DNA from: an uncultured Bacteroidota bacterium
GTDB lineage: Bacteria > Bacteroidota > Bacteroidia > Flavobacteriales > Flavobacteriaceae
NCBI GenBank assembly: GCA_902526075.1
Contig: CABZJM010000002.1
Coordinates: 53,878 to 117,877, forward strand
Reading direction: 5' to 3'
DNA length: 64,000 nt
In this document: positions 9,101-17,272 of the stretch, piece after piece
Layout: each line of letters opens with the position of its first letter
How positions within the stretch are numbered: the first letter of the stretch is position 1
Notes under the pieces: generated by a model
The model's input: the letters and a program-made list of their open reading frames with translations, nothing else
What the model was told of the DNA's origin: nothing
Database searches by the model: none
Position numbers and translations under genes: made by a program

Positions 9101-9766
9101 GTTAAAGATATTCATATGACCGACCTAATTTCTGGTAAAGAAACATTACAGGACATTAAATTTTTGGGTGCTGTTGGAGGTTTTTCTAACTCTGATGTTC
9201 TTGGTTCTGCAAAAGGATGGGCAGGATCATTTAAGTTCAATGATAGCGCAAAAAACGCACTTGAAAACTTTTTTTCAAGAAAGGATACTTTATCCATTGG
9301 TATATGTAATGGATGTCAACTATTCATGGAGCTTGATTTAATATATCCAGGACATGAAAATCATGGAAAAATGACTTTTAATGATTCAAGAAAACATGAA
9401 AGTAACTTCACATCAGTGAAAATAAACACTAATAATTCAATTATGTTAGGCTCGCTTGAACAATTGAATTTAGGTGTATGGATAAGCCATGGTGAGGGTA
9501 AGTTTAAACTTCCCTACCCAAAAGAAAATTATAATATAGTTGCTGAGTACGGATACTCAGATTATCCATCCAACCCAAATGGCTCAGATTTCAATACAGC
9601 CATGCTTTGCAGTGAGGATGGCAGACATCTTGTAACAATGCCGCATATAGAAAGATCAATATTTAAGTGGAATTGGGCATACTATGAGGATAACAGAGAT
9701 GACATACTAAGCCCATGGATATTGGCCTTTTTGAATGCCAAAAATTGGATATTAGAAAATTCCTAA
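6107..9766 (+). CDS. purL: Phosphoribosylformylglycinamidine synthase, large single-chain form
   Basis: A 1219-residue enzyme for the fourth step of purine synthesis (FGAR + glutamine + ATP to FGAM). It is the fused proteobacterial-type PurL: an N-terminal PurS-like region, two AIRS-like ATP-binding halves ('VNSEHCRHKIFNG', 'AETHNFPTTVEPFNGAATGSGGE', 'HDHGAGGHLN', 'GKDSLSMN'), and a C-terminal class I glutaminase. The nucleophile elbow is 'GICNGCQ' (Cys1067) and the His/Glu pair lies in 'MPHIERS' near the end. It has a 102-base upstream gap with no convincing promoter box. The closest purine relatives in the window, purA and guaA, lie far away. Confidence 0.97.
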   Translation: MISFFESKDQSVFAVQTKKSFSENEIKKLEWLFGNATFISDAKVNRDLIGPRAAMVSPWSTNAVEICHNMGLTSVARIEKYNLKSDDSFDFDPMLNERFNSLSQDIFKINIIPKKITNINDIEKYNQKEGLSLSPNEISYLNNVSKIINRELTDSEIFGFSQVNSEHCRHKIFNGKFIIDGEEKKESLFSLIKKTSKENPHNIVSAYKDNVAFIKGPKVIQFAPSKSDESNFYISKEIETVISLKAETHNFPTTVEPFNGAATGSGGEIRDRLAGGRGSIPLAGTAVYMTPYSRVDNKEWENNIEERKWLYQTPVEILIKASNGASDFGNKFGQPLISGSVLTFENDNDGEIQSYDKVIMLAGGIGFTNKEHSIKNKPEKDDLIVIMGGDNYRIGMGGAAVSSADTGEFSTGIELNAIQRSNPEMQKRVANAIRGTLENDKNCIVSIHDHGAGGHLNCLTELVEETGGFIKLDDLPIGDPTLSNKEIIGNESQERMGLIIKKENIDEFIRICERERAPVYIVGRVTDDNRFTIHSEKSNLSCVDLDLDHFFGSSPQTILKDKSISKKYNNVKYSNRLIHNYIERIFSLESVGCKDWLTNKVDRCVGGKVAKQQCVGELQLPLNNCGVMALDYSTKNGVATSIGHSPVSALIDPNAGSKNSIAEALTNIIWAPIENGLKGISLSANWMWPCKNQGEDARLYSAVESVSKFAIELGINIPTGKDSLSMNQKYENIEVKSPGTVIISATAHCNNISNIIEPVFKIDKGSIFYINLSSDDFKLGGSAFSQIIGNIGNNTPTINDSRYFVNVFETIQRMIKNNHITAGHDIGSGGFITSLMEMCFSTKNIGANIDLSSLNENDTVKILFSENCGIIIQGKDDKIEKELINNGIAVHKIGKVIKENKLKIKNQENEFLFDLEKYRDYWFHTSTLLDRMQTSNNLADSRFKNYKNQPLKFKFPKNFNGGLIKLPSGKKPKAAILREKGSNSERELANALNIAGFDVKDIHMTDLISGKETLQDIKFLGAVGGFSNSDVLGSAKGWAGSFKFNDSAKNALENFFSRKDTLSIGICNGCQLFMELDLIYPGHENHGKMTFNDSRKHESNFTSVKINTNNSIMLGSLEQLNLGVWISHGEGKFKLPYPKENYNIVAEYGYSDYPSNPNGSDFNTAMLCSEDGRHLVTMPHIERSIFKWNWAYYEDNRDDILSPWILAFLNAKNWILENS

Positions 9767-9805
9767 CTTTTCGGAATAATATTTGCCTTAACCAAAATAA
9801 AAAAA

Positions 9806-12208
9806 TTGTTGAAAAAAAATTTGTTTTTTCTTTTTTTAATTCTATTTACGGGACTTGGTCATTCCCAGCATTCAGATATTTTCTATAAAATCAAAATCAA
9901 TTATTCAACCCAGGAAGATTTATTGAAGCTTTCGAATAGTGGAGTTTGTATTGACCATGGTTTGCATAAAAAAAATCATTTTTTTATATCTGATTTTTCA
10001 GTAGACGATTTACATAAAATTAACTCTTTAGGTCTAACATATGATATATTAATCGATGATGTAGTTAACTTCTATCAAAATAGAAACAAGTCTAAATCTA
10101 ATATTAAATCAAATGAGTTTTGTGATTCTGTAAATGATGATTATACCACTCCAGAAAACTATGATATAAAAGACGGAGACGATTTTGGTGGTTTTTACAC
10201 TTATGATGAAATGATAAGTGAAATTGATGACATGTATACTCAATATCCAACCATAATTTCTCAGAGGACTGATTTAAAAGATAATAATTACAGTGGAACA
10301 CCTCATATTCATGAAACTTATGAAGGAAGATTTTTGCAAATGGTTAAAATATCTGACAATCCAAATGAAGATGAAGATGAACCTCAAATTTTATACACTG
10401 CTCTTCACCATGCCAGAGAACCGGGATCTATGCAACAATTGATTTTTTTTATGTGGTATCTACTCGAGAATTACGATTCAAATGATAGTATTAAACAGAT
10501 AATAGATAACTCTGAGTTGTATTTTGTTCCTTGTGTTAATCCTGACGGATACATTTACAACGAGACTAGCGAACCAAGTGGTGGTGGAATGTGGAGAAAA
10601 AACAGAAGGGATAATCACGGAGTGGATAATAATAGAAATTATTCTTACATTGACGAGAATGGTAACGAAGTCTGGAATACTTCTGGTACATCAAATAATC
10701 CAAGTGGTAATACCTATGCTGGGGATGAACCTTTTTCAGAAGCTGAAAATCGAGCCATTAGATACTTAGTCGAATCCAAAAATTTTAAATTGGCATTAAA
10801 CAATCATACATACGGAAACTTGCTTTTATACCCATATGGATATGATTACAATCAACCAACTGAAGATAACGAGATTTTTGAATTTATATCCTCTGAACTT
10901 GTTAGCGAAAATAATTATGACAATATAATAAGTGCAGACTTGTATCCCGCTGCAGGTGATAGTGATGATTTTATGTACGGCATGCTGATCACAGAAGATA
11001 ATGAAACCAGAGAAAAAATATTTGCAATGACCCCAGAAATTGGGAGTTCATTTTGGCCTCAGACATCAACTATTGAGGATCTATGTAAAGGCATGATACA
11101 TTTGAATCTGACTGCTGCTAAAATGATAGGAAATTATGCAAATCTAGAAGACAACACACCAAATTTCATAGCTGACACAAATTTTCAATCAAATTTTAGT
11201 ATTCAAAGGCTTGGTATTATTGATAATGGAAATTTTTCTATTTCTTTAATTCCAGTTTCTACAAATATCGATTCAGTATCTTCAGAAATTAATTTAAACT
11301 CACTATCAATTGGTGAAATTATTTCAAGTAGTTTCCAAGTTAATTTAAATGAATCAGTCAATGAGGGAGATAGTATTGTTTACAAATACATTGTAAATAA
11401 TGGTTTATTCGAAGAAGAAATATTGATTAATAAAATATTCGGAGAACCTCAAATAATTATTGAAGATGAAAGCGATAATTACACCAATTACTGGAGTAAT
11501 GATTCTGATTGGTCAAATACATACGAGGAATATTTTTCACCTGAGACTAGCATAACAGACTCACCATATTCGAATTACAGCAATAACTCAGAAGAAATAA
11601 TTGAGTTACTAAATACTGTTGAGCTTTCGGGTCTCATACATGCCGAAATCAATTTTGATGCCAAGTGGAATATAGAATCTGGATATGATTATGTGCAACT
11701 GGAAATTTCTACTAACAATGGGGACTCATGGATCCCACAATGTGGAAAATATACAACCAAAGGAATTGAAACACATGATTATGCCTTAGATGAACCGCTG
11801 TATGATGGCAACCAATCGGATTGGATAAATGAAAGCATTTCATTAACAGACTATTTGGGTGAAGAAATCTTAGTTAGATTTAAACTATACACAGATGGTG
11901 GATTACGTAGAGATGGATTCTATTTTGATAATTTTAAAATTAAGGGTCTCTCGGAAAACTTAAATCACAATGAGATTGATCAAACTATTTTTAAAATATA
12001 CCCTAATCCTGTAAAAAATTTCATCAATATTTATTCAAATAATGAAATATCTAAGATTGAAATTTATGATTTATTTGGTAAAAATCTTTTGGTGAAACAA
12101 GACGAAAACTTAAGTAGAGTAAACGTGACTCAACTAGTTTCTGGGATTTACATCGTCAAAATATTTTCTAGAGAAACAATTGAAATTAAAAGAATTATAA
12201 AAAAATAA
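9806..12208 (+). CDS. Secreted M14 zinc carboxypeptidase with type IX secretion sorting domain
   Basis: An 800-residue secreted peptidase. The signal peptide 'KKNLFFLFLILFTGLGHSQ' is followed by a pro-region, then an M14 domain with zinc ligands in 'HHAREPGS' (HxxE), substrate residues 'NPDGY' and 'NRNY', the third ligand in 'NNHTYG', and the catalytic Glu in 'TPEIGSSFW'. A beta-sandwich region with 'GYDYVQLEISTNNGDSW' resembles MAM/immune-inhibitor-A type modules. The last ~75 residues ('IYPNPVKNFINIYS...', ending 'IKRIIKK') are a Por-type C-terminal sorting domain, so export by T9SS is expected. No ATG exists near the signal peptide; the start must be TTG at 9806 or 9809. Confidence 0.9.
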   Translation: MLKKNLFFLFLILFTGLGHSQHSDIFYKIKINYSTQEDLLKLSNSGVCIDHGLHKKNHFFISDFSVDDLHKINSLGLTYDILIDDVVNFYQNRNKSKSNIKSNEFCDSVNDDYTTPENYDIKDGDDFGGFYTYDEMISEIDDMYTQYPTIISQRTDLKDNNYSGTPHIHETYEGRFLQMVKISDNPNEDEDEPQILYTALHHAREPGSMQQLIFFMWYLLENYDSNDSIKQIIDNSELYFVPCVNPDGYIYNETSEPSGGGMWRKNRRDNHGVDNNRNYSYIDENGNEVWNTSGTSNNPSGNTYAGDEPFSEAENRAIRYLVESKNFKLALNNHTYGNLLLYPYGYDYNQPTEDNEIFEFISSELVSENNYDNIISADLYPAAGDSDDFMYGMLITEDNETREKIFAMTPEIGSSFWPQTSTIEDLCKGMIHLNLTAAKMIGNYANLEDNTPNFIADTNFQSNFSIQRLGIIDNGNFSISLIPVSTNIDSVSSEINLNSLSIGEIISSSFQVNLNESVNEGDSIVYKYIVNNGLFEEEILINKIFGEPQIIIEDESDNYTNYWSNDSDWSNTYEEYFSPETSITDSPYSNYSNNSEEIIELLNTVELSGLIHAEINFDAKWNIESGYDYVQLEISTNNGDSWIPQCGKYTTKGIETHDYALDEPLYDGNQSDWINESISLTDYLGEEILVRFKLYTDGGLRRDGFYFDNFKIKGLSENLNHNEIDQTIFKIYPNPVKNFINIYSNNEISKIEIYDLFGKNLLVKQDENLSRVNVTQLVSGIYIVKIFSRETIEIKRIIKK

Positions 12209-12321
12209 ACTAATTTTTTAAATTTACTAAGATCTCGAATTGATAAATCAGATTCAGAAGTGTTTCACAGAGTTTTATGAAAAGTGAATGAGATTATTGA
12301 ACAAGGAGATGTTTTTAAAAA
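12209..12321. other. Convergent intergenic spacer with a possible decayed gene remnant
   Basis: This 113-base gap separates the M14 peptidase (plus) from the acyltransferase (minus). It is the only convergent pair here that does not overlap. On the plus strand, in frame with the peptidase stop, it reads as protein-like sequence ('SRIDKSDSEVFHRVL', stop, 'KVNEIIEQGDVFKN', stop) interrupted by one TGA. That may be a leftover of a lost gene end, or chance. No hairpin terminator and no RNA gene are visible. Confidence 0.3.
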
Positions 12322-13119
12322 TTAGAATTCCCTTTCTCTATTTAATTCTATCGCTCTACTTAATTCATTTTGTGGGATAACCTTTAAAAATGTTTCATGT
12401 TGTTCAATAGAATATGCTATTTTATTTATAATTTCATCGGTTGACTCGTTTTCATAATCAATTTTGAGTGGCTCCTTTATAATCATAGTTTGAAGAATAT
12501 TTTTTTTCTTAACCCTAAGACCTTTTTTATCAAATGACCTGCGGAATCCATCAATGACAATAGGCACCACAACTGGTTTGTATTGTTTTATCAAATATGC
12601 TGTACCTTTTCTCACTGGTTTGAAAGGGGTTGTAGTGCCTTGAGGAAAGGTAATGACCCAACCATCATTTAGTGCTTTTCCAATATTTGAAATATCACTA
12701 AATTTCACTTTTCTATTAATATCTTCACCATTACTTCTCCATGTCCTTTCTATGCTAACTGAGCCAGCATAAGCTAACATCTTTGGTATTAATCCGGCAT
12801 TCATAGTTTCTTTTGCAGCTATAAAGTATATGTTAAGTTTTGGATTCCACAAATAGCCAATATTTTTAATAGAATCTACTCTTCCTTTTAGACTGGCATT
12901 AAATACATGAAGCATGGCTACAACATCAGCAAAGTATGTTTGATGATTTGAAATAAAAAGCACATTAGAATCTTGTAAATTTCTAATAATTTCAGACCCC
13001 TCAATTTTTAATTCATTAAAGCCTCGATATCTTCGGTGACTGTAGGCGCCAAGTATTCTTATTAGCCACTTTTTTAAAAATAGTATATGTCCAAAAGGGT
13101 TTCTTTTAAAAAATTGCAT
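12322..13119 (-). CDS. 1-acylglycerol-3-phosphate acyltransferase-like (PlsC/LPLAT family)
   Basis: A 265-residue membrane-associated acyltransferase. The catalytic HX4D box is 'NHQTYFAD' (about residues 58-65), and the acyl-acceptor phosphate-binding block is 'FPQGTTTPFKPVRKG' (the family's FPEGTR equivalent). Such enzymes add the second acyl chain to lysophosphatidic acid or modify other glycerolipids; the exact acceptor is not certain because glutamate in FPEGT is replaced by glutamine. It lies 22 bases downstream of trxB on the same strand and is probably co-transcribed. The start ATG at 13119 gives 'MQFFKRNPFGHILF'. Confidence 0.82.
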   Translation of the reverse strand: MQFFKRNPFGHILFLKKWLIRILGAYSHRRYRGFNELKIEGSEIIRNLQDSNVLFISNHQTYFADVVAMLHVFNASLKGRVDSIKNIGYLWNPKLNIYFIAAKETMNAGLIPKMLAYAGSVSIERTWRSNGEDINRKVKFSDISNIGKALNDGWVITFPQGTTTPFKPVRKGTAYLIKQYKPVVVPIVIDGFRRSFDKKGLRVKKKNILQTMIIKEPLKIDYENESTDEIINKIAYSIEQHETFLKVIPQNELSRAIELNREREF

Positions 13120-13141
13120 GACTTATAATATAATTTAAAAT

Positions 13142-14080
13142 TTAAAGAGCTGCTAAGTATCTCTCAGCATCTAATGCAGCCATGCAACCTGTTCCAGCTG
13201 CGGTTATTGCTTGCCTGTAGGTATGATCTGCTGCATCCCCTGAAACAAAAACTCCCTCAACATTAGTTTTAGTTGAACCTAATTCATTTATAATATAGCC
13301 TGTTGAATCCATGTCAAGAAAAGGCTTAAAAATATCGGTATTAGGCTTATGCCCTATTGCAACAAAAAAACCAGTTGCTGGTATTTCTTTTAACTCCTTG
13401 GTAATATTGTTTTTGGTTAGTATAGATGTCACGACCTGACCATCACCCTTTACCTCCACGGTCGATGTGTTAAAAAGAATTTCGATATTTTCTGTTCTCT
13501 TTACCCTTTCTTGCATAATTTTTGAAGCTCGTAATTCATCCTTTCTTACCAGCATTGTCACCTTGCTACACAGTTTTGAGAGATAATGAGCCTCCTCACA
13601 TGCAGAATCTCCACCACCAACTATTACAACTTGCTGGTTCTTGTAAAAAAAACCGTCACATACAGCACAAGCCGACACTCCTCCTCCGGACTCCAAATAT
13701 TTTTTTTCTGATTCCAAACCTAAATATTTTGCTGACGCGCCTGTAGAAATAATTACAGATTTACATTCTAACTCATGTTCGTCATTAACCCATAATTTTA
13801 GTTGATTATTAAAATCAACCTTAGTAATCCAACCATTTCTTATGTCGGTACCAAATCTTTCGGCTTGCTTTTGTAATTCAATCATCATTTCGGGGCCTGA
13901 GATCCCGTCAGGATAACCAGGAAAATTTTCTACATCAGTAGTTGTGGTCAACTGACCTCCAGGTTGTATTCCTTGATACAAAACAGGATTCATATTTGCT
14001 CTGGCAGCATATATTGCAGCAGTATATCCAGCAGGACCTGATCCGATAATAAGACAATTTATTTTTTCACTCATCATCAT
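13142..14080 (-). CDS. trxB: Thioredoxin-disulfide reductase
   Basis: A 312-residue low-molecular-weight flavoprotein that passes electrons from NADPH to thioredoxin. It shows the FAD-binding 'IGSGPAGYTAA', the redox-active 'CAVCDG' (Cys138 and Cys141), the NADPH-binding 'VGGGDSACEEA', and the C-terminal FAD contact 'GVFVSGDAAD'. Three consecutive ATG codons (14080, 14077, 14074) make the exact start uncertain by two residues. A TAnnTTTG box lies just upstream. The plsC-like gene follows closely. Confidence 0.96.
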   Translation of the reverse strand: MMMSEKINCLIIGSGPAGYTAAIYAARANMNPVLYQGIQPGGQLTTTTDVENFPGYPDGISGPEMMIELQKQAERFGTDIRNGWITKVDFNNQLKLWVNDEHELECKSVIISTGASAKYLGLESEKKYLESGGGVSACAVCDGFFYKNQQVVIVGGGDSACEEAHYLSKLCSKVTMLVRKDELRASKIMQERVKRTENIEILFNTSTVEVKGDGQVVTSILTKNNITKELKEIPATGFFVAIGHKPNTDIFKPFLDMDSTGYIINELGSTKTNVEGVFVSGDAADHTYRQAITAAGTGCMAALDAERYLAAL

Positions 14081-14093
14081 TTTATTTGATTAA

Positions 14094-14101
14094 CAAAAAT
14101 A
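14094..14101 (-). promoter_or_regulatory. Bacteroidetes -7 box for trxB
   Basis: The minus strand reads TATTTTTG, matching TAnnTTTG, 13 bases before the first trxB ATG. The gap 14081-14168 is divergent; no equally good box is seen for the plus-strand gene. Confidence 0.4.
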
Positions 14102-14168
14102 TGTAATTATTGTTTATTTGTGGCATTCATTTTAGCATTTAATAACTAGTTTTTTGTAATTTCATTAT

Positions 14169-15245
14169 ATGAAAAAATTTGTTCAATTATTCGTTGTTTT
14201 TTGTTTTATAAATAATATTTACTCTAATGAGTTAAAATATGAATTAGTAGTTGATAAACTTGAAGTTCCATGGGCTTTTGTTTTTTTACCTGACAATTCA
14301 ATATTAATATCCGAAAGAAAAGGTGAATTAATCCATTTTAAAAATGGTGAGAGAAATCAAATCAAAAATCTTCCTGAAATAATATCAAAAAATCAGGGAG
14401 GACTTTTAGATATTGAGCTACACCCAAATTACAAAGAGAATAACTGGATTTATATTTCCTATTCATCATCAAATGACAAAAATCCCGGAACTAACACAAC
14501 TATTCTGAGATTTAAATTAAATAACGACTCAGCAGAAAGTCAAGAAATTATATATAAGGCCACCCCAAACAGCAAAAGAACTTTACATTATGGAAGCAGA
14601 ATAATTTTTGATAAAGAAAATTATATTTTCTTTAGTATTGGTGATAGAGGAAATAGAGATCTTAACCCTCAAGATATTACAAGAGATGGTGGTAAAATAT
14701 ACAGGTTACATGATGATGGAAGAATTCCGGTTGACAACCCCTTCGTTAATGAAAAAAATTCAAAAAAAGCAATATTTAGCTATGGACATAGAAATCCACA
14801 AGGAATGTTCTATGATAAAAATGAGGATAAGATATGGATACATGAACATGGACCAAGAGGAGGAGATGAAATTAATATAATAAAGTCTGGTGATAATTAT
14901 GGATGGCCATTAGCTAGCTATGGAATTAATTACATAGGAACAAAATTTACGGATAAAACTTCCATTAAAGGGATGATTGATCCAATTCATTATTGGGTTC
15001 CTTCAATTGCACCTAGTGGAATGATATATGTTGATAATCCAAATTATCCAACATTGAGTAAAAGCATACTAATTGGGTCTTTAAAATTTGCTTATCTCCA
15101 TCAATGTGTTATTGAGAATGGGAAAGTAATAAAAGAAAATAGATTGTTAGAGCAGATTGGAAGGGTTAGATCAATTGAATTAGACAATGATAAAAATGTA
15201 TATGTTGGAGTTGAAAACTTGGGTATTATTAAAATAATCGAATAG
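14169..15245 (+). CDS. Secreted PQQ-dependent sugar dehydrogenase-like beta-propeller
   Basis: A 358-residue protein with a signal peptide ('MKKFVQLFVVFCFINNIYS') and a six-bladed beta-propeller of the glucose/sorbosone dehydrogenase family (GSDH, YliI-like). Supporting motifs are 'LEVPWAFVFLPD', 'QGGLLDIELHPNY', 'GDRGNRDLNPQD', 'GHRNPQGMFYD' and 'HGPRGGDEINI', which in relatives line the PQQ and calcium site. Periplasmic aldose oxidation is the inferred role; many Bacteroidetes lack PQQ synthesis and would depend on external cofactor. The next gene, udk, starts one base after the stop codon, suggesting a shared transcript. Confidence 0.85.
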   Translation: MKKFVQLFVVFCFINNIYSNELKYELVVDKLEVPWAFVFLPDNSILISERKGELIHFKNGERNQIKNLPEIISKNQGGLLDIELHPNYKENNWIYISYSSSNDKNPGTNTTILRFKLNNDSAESQEIIYKATPNSKRTLHYGSRIIFDKENYIFFSIGDRGNRDLNPQDITRDGGKIYRLHDDGRIPVDNPFVNEKNSKKAIFSYGHRNPQGMFYDKNEDKIWIHEHGPRGGDEINIIKSGDNYGWPLASYGINYIGTKFTDKTSIKGMIDPIHYWVPSIAPSGMIYVDNPNYPTLSKSILIGSLKFAYLHQCVIENGKVIKENRLLEQIGRVRSIELDNDKNVYVGVENLGIIKIIE

Positions 15246-15246
15246 C

Positions 15247-15855
15247 GTGTTTATTATTGGGATAACAGGTGGAACAGGCAGTGGTAAAACTACAATTGTT
15301 AATAAATTAAAAAATTTGTTTGACCAATCAGATGTTGGTTTTTTATCCTCAGATTCATATTATAAGGACAACAGTAATTTAAATTTTAGTGAGAGAGATA
15401 AGTTAAATTATGACATGCCTGATGCAATAGACTTTGATTTACTAAATCGTCATATTAAACTACTGAAAACGGGTCAAGATATCAGTGTACCTCATTACTC
15501 TTTTAGTATACACCTTAGGCTTAAAAACTCAACATTATTTAAACCAAAAAAAATTCTAATAATTGAAGGAATATTAATTCTTAGTAATATAACTTTAAAA
15601 AGTCAAATTAATTATAATGTTTTCCTTGATTGCTCAAGAGATACAAGATTGAAAAGAAGACTTGAGCGAGATATTAGTGAAAGAGGAAGAAATAACGAAG
15701 ATGTAATTAAATTATTTGAAAATCGTTTGGATAAGATGCATAGAACTCATGTGGAGCCAATTAAAAAAGAATGTGATTTAATTTTAAACTCAGAAAACAA
15801 TACTAAAATTGACATACTAATTGATATCATAAAAAAAAAATTGAGTGAAAAATAG
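15247..15855 (+). CDS. udk: Uridine kinase
   Basis: A 202-residue nucleoside kinase phosphorylating uridine/cytidine in pyrimidine salvage. The P-loop 'GGTGSGKTT' lies at residues 8-16; 'LSSDSYYKD' and 'YDMPDAIDFDLL' match the substrate-binding region, and 'RDTRLKRRLERDISERGR' the lid. The start is GTG at 15247, one base after the previous stop, which puts the P-loop at the usual distance from the N-terminus. Its end overlaps the next gene by 11 bases. The udk-divIC-mutA-mutB order is common in flavobacteria. Confidence 0.93.
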   Translation: MFIIGITGGTGSGKTTIVNKLKNLFDQSDVGFLSSDSYYKDNSNLNFSERDKLNYDMPDAIDFDLLNRHIKLLKTGQDISVPHYSFSIHLRLKNSTLFKPKKILIIEGILILSNITLKSQINYNVFLDCSRDTRLKRRLERDISERGRNNEDVIKLFENRLDKMHRTHVEPIKKECDLILNSENNTKIDILIDIIKKKLSEK

Positions 15856-16144
15856 ACTTTTTAAATTTATTAAGAGTACATATGGCGTCATTATAATATT
15901 GTTCATTTTTTGGATGATTTTTTTTGATAGTAACTCTTTGATTATACACAATGAGTTAAACAATGATATAAATGAACTAGATGTTCAAAAATCATACTAC
16001 GAAAAAGAAATAGCAAAAGATAACATAGAATTACAATTGATACAAACAGATTCAGGTCTTGAAAAATATGCTAGAGAAAAGTTGTTCATGAAAAAAGATA
16101 ATGAAGAAATTTTTTTGATTGAATATGATACGATTTCTGATTAA
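15845..16144 (+). CDS. FtsB/DivIC-like septum formation initiator
   Basis: A 99-residue bitopic membrane protein: a short basic N-terminus, one membrane helix (about 14-30, 'GVIIILFIFWMIFF'), then a coiled-coil ('ELDVQKSYYEKEIAKDN') and 'LEKYAREKLFMKKDNEEIF', the hallmark of the FtsB/DivIC family. Members link the divisome core to septal wall synthesis. The start is a GTG inside the last codons of udk (11-base overlap), so translation is probably coupled. The next gene begins directly after its stop codon. Confidence 0.88.
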   Translation: MKNRLFKFIKSTYGVIIILFIFWMIFFDSNSLIIHNELNNDINELDVQKSYYEKEIAKDNIELQLIQTDSGLEKYAREKLFMKKDNEEIFLIEYDTISD

Positions 16145-17272
16145 ATGAAAGATTCAAAAAATTTAAAAAAAGCATGGAAAGATAAAATTATTTTAGATCT
16201 TGGAACAGATAGTTACAAAAGATTATTCTCTAAGACAAATGAGGATATAACCATTTCTCCATACTACACCTCAAATAAAAAATCCTTAATTAATCCAGAA
16301 AAATTATTGTTTCCTAAGCAATGGGATATTGTTAACGAATTAAAGTGCGATAAAACTACTGACCTAAATAAGCAGATTAAGTCATTGTATAAAAACGAAA
16401 TAAAAAATCTAATTATTAGTAATTATGAAGATCAATTTATTGATAATTCTTTTTTGTTTCAGGGAAACATATATTTTAAAACCGATAAACCTGTAAACTA
16501 TAATCCTAAATTTAAACTATTAATTGAACCTAACTTAAACAGCAAAGAGCCAATAGATTTAAATAAATTTTATCAAAAAAACTTCATGTTAAATTTATCT
16601 TCAGAGTTTTTTAAAGAATCTGGAGCAAATATAGTTCAAGAAATTGCATTTATACTTTCAGCTGGGATTGATTATGTTAATAAATTTGGAAACTCTCTGT
16701 TTAACAAAATATCATTTGAGTTAATCCAAGGAAATAATTATTTTTTTGAAATTGCTAAAATTCAAGCGACGAGAATTTTATGGAGTATCATTTCAAAGAA
16801 ATATGGAAATCAAATAGATGATTGTATTATCACTGCAAAACCAACAACAAAAAATAAAACAAAAGAAAATTATAATAATAATATAATTAGAGCCACATCC
16901 GAGTGTATGTCAGGCATTTTGGGCGGTTGTGATTTTATAAAATCTATACCATATGATATAAAATTCAATGATCAAAACGAATTTTCTCAAAGGATTACTA
17001 ATAATCAACTTTTAATTCTTAAAAATGAAACATTAATCAAGTTCGTTAATAATTCAATCAGTGGTAGTTATTACATCACATATTTAATTGAAAAATTAGC
17101 TGAAAAATCTCTTAAATTAATAAAGAAAATTGAAAAAAATGGAGGGTACTTTCATGATCAAAAAAATCAAAAGATTTTTCAAGAGATTTTGATGAATCAT
17201 AAGAAAGAAAAAGAACAATATGAGTCAGGAGATAAAGTTTTAGTTGGTCAAAATAAATTTATAAATGCTTAG
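16145..17272 (+). CDS. mutA: Methylmalonyl-CoA mutase, small (beta) subunit
   Basis: A 375-residue protein homologous to the mutase catalytic barrel but without a C-terminal cobalamin-binding domain, as expected for the non-catalytic partner subunit. Recognisable segments include '[20 protein letters not shown]', '[21 protein letters not shown]', '[25 protein letters not shown]', and the closing '[13 protein letters not shown]'. It is short for the subunit, mainly through a reduced N-terminal half. It overlaps mutB by 8 bases, so the two should be made together and form the heterodimer interconverting methylmalonyl-CoA and succinyl-CoA. Confidence 0.9.
   Translation: MKDSKNLKKAWKDKIILDLGTDSYKRLFSKTNEDITISPYYTSNKKSLINPEKLLFPKQWDIVNELKCDKTTDLNKQIKSLYKNEIKNLIISNYEDQFIDNSFLFQGNIYFKTDKPVNYNPKFKLLIEPNLNSKEPIDLNKFYQKNFMLNLSSEFFKESGANIVQEIAFILSAGIDYVNKFGNSLFNKISFELIQGNNYFFEIAKIQATRILWSIISKKYGNQIDDCIITAKPTTKNKTKENYNNNIIRATSECMSGILGGCDFIKSIPYDIKFNDQNEFSQRITNNQLLILKNETLIKFVNNSISGSYYITYLIEKLAEKSLKLIKKIEKNGGYFHDQKNQKIFQEILMNHKKEKEQYESGDKVLVGQNKFINA

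Noticed and set aside
10524-10769. Plus-strand ORF of 81 codons inside the first M14 peptidase
   Set aside because: Alternative frame of the peptidase catalytic domain, low-complexity sequence.
12261-12268. TGTTTCAC, a half-match to the bacterial parS palindrome TGTTNCACGTGAAACA
   Set aside because: Only one arm is present; the following bases (AGAGTTTT) do not form the second arm. It lies 7 kb from parAB.
15831-15842. Poly-A run at the end of udk as a slippage site controlling the FtsB-like gene
   Set aside because: Runs of this length are frequent in this AT-rich sequence and both frames are intact without slippage.
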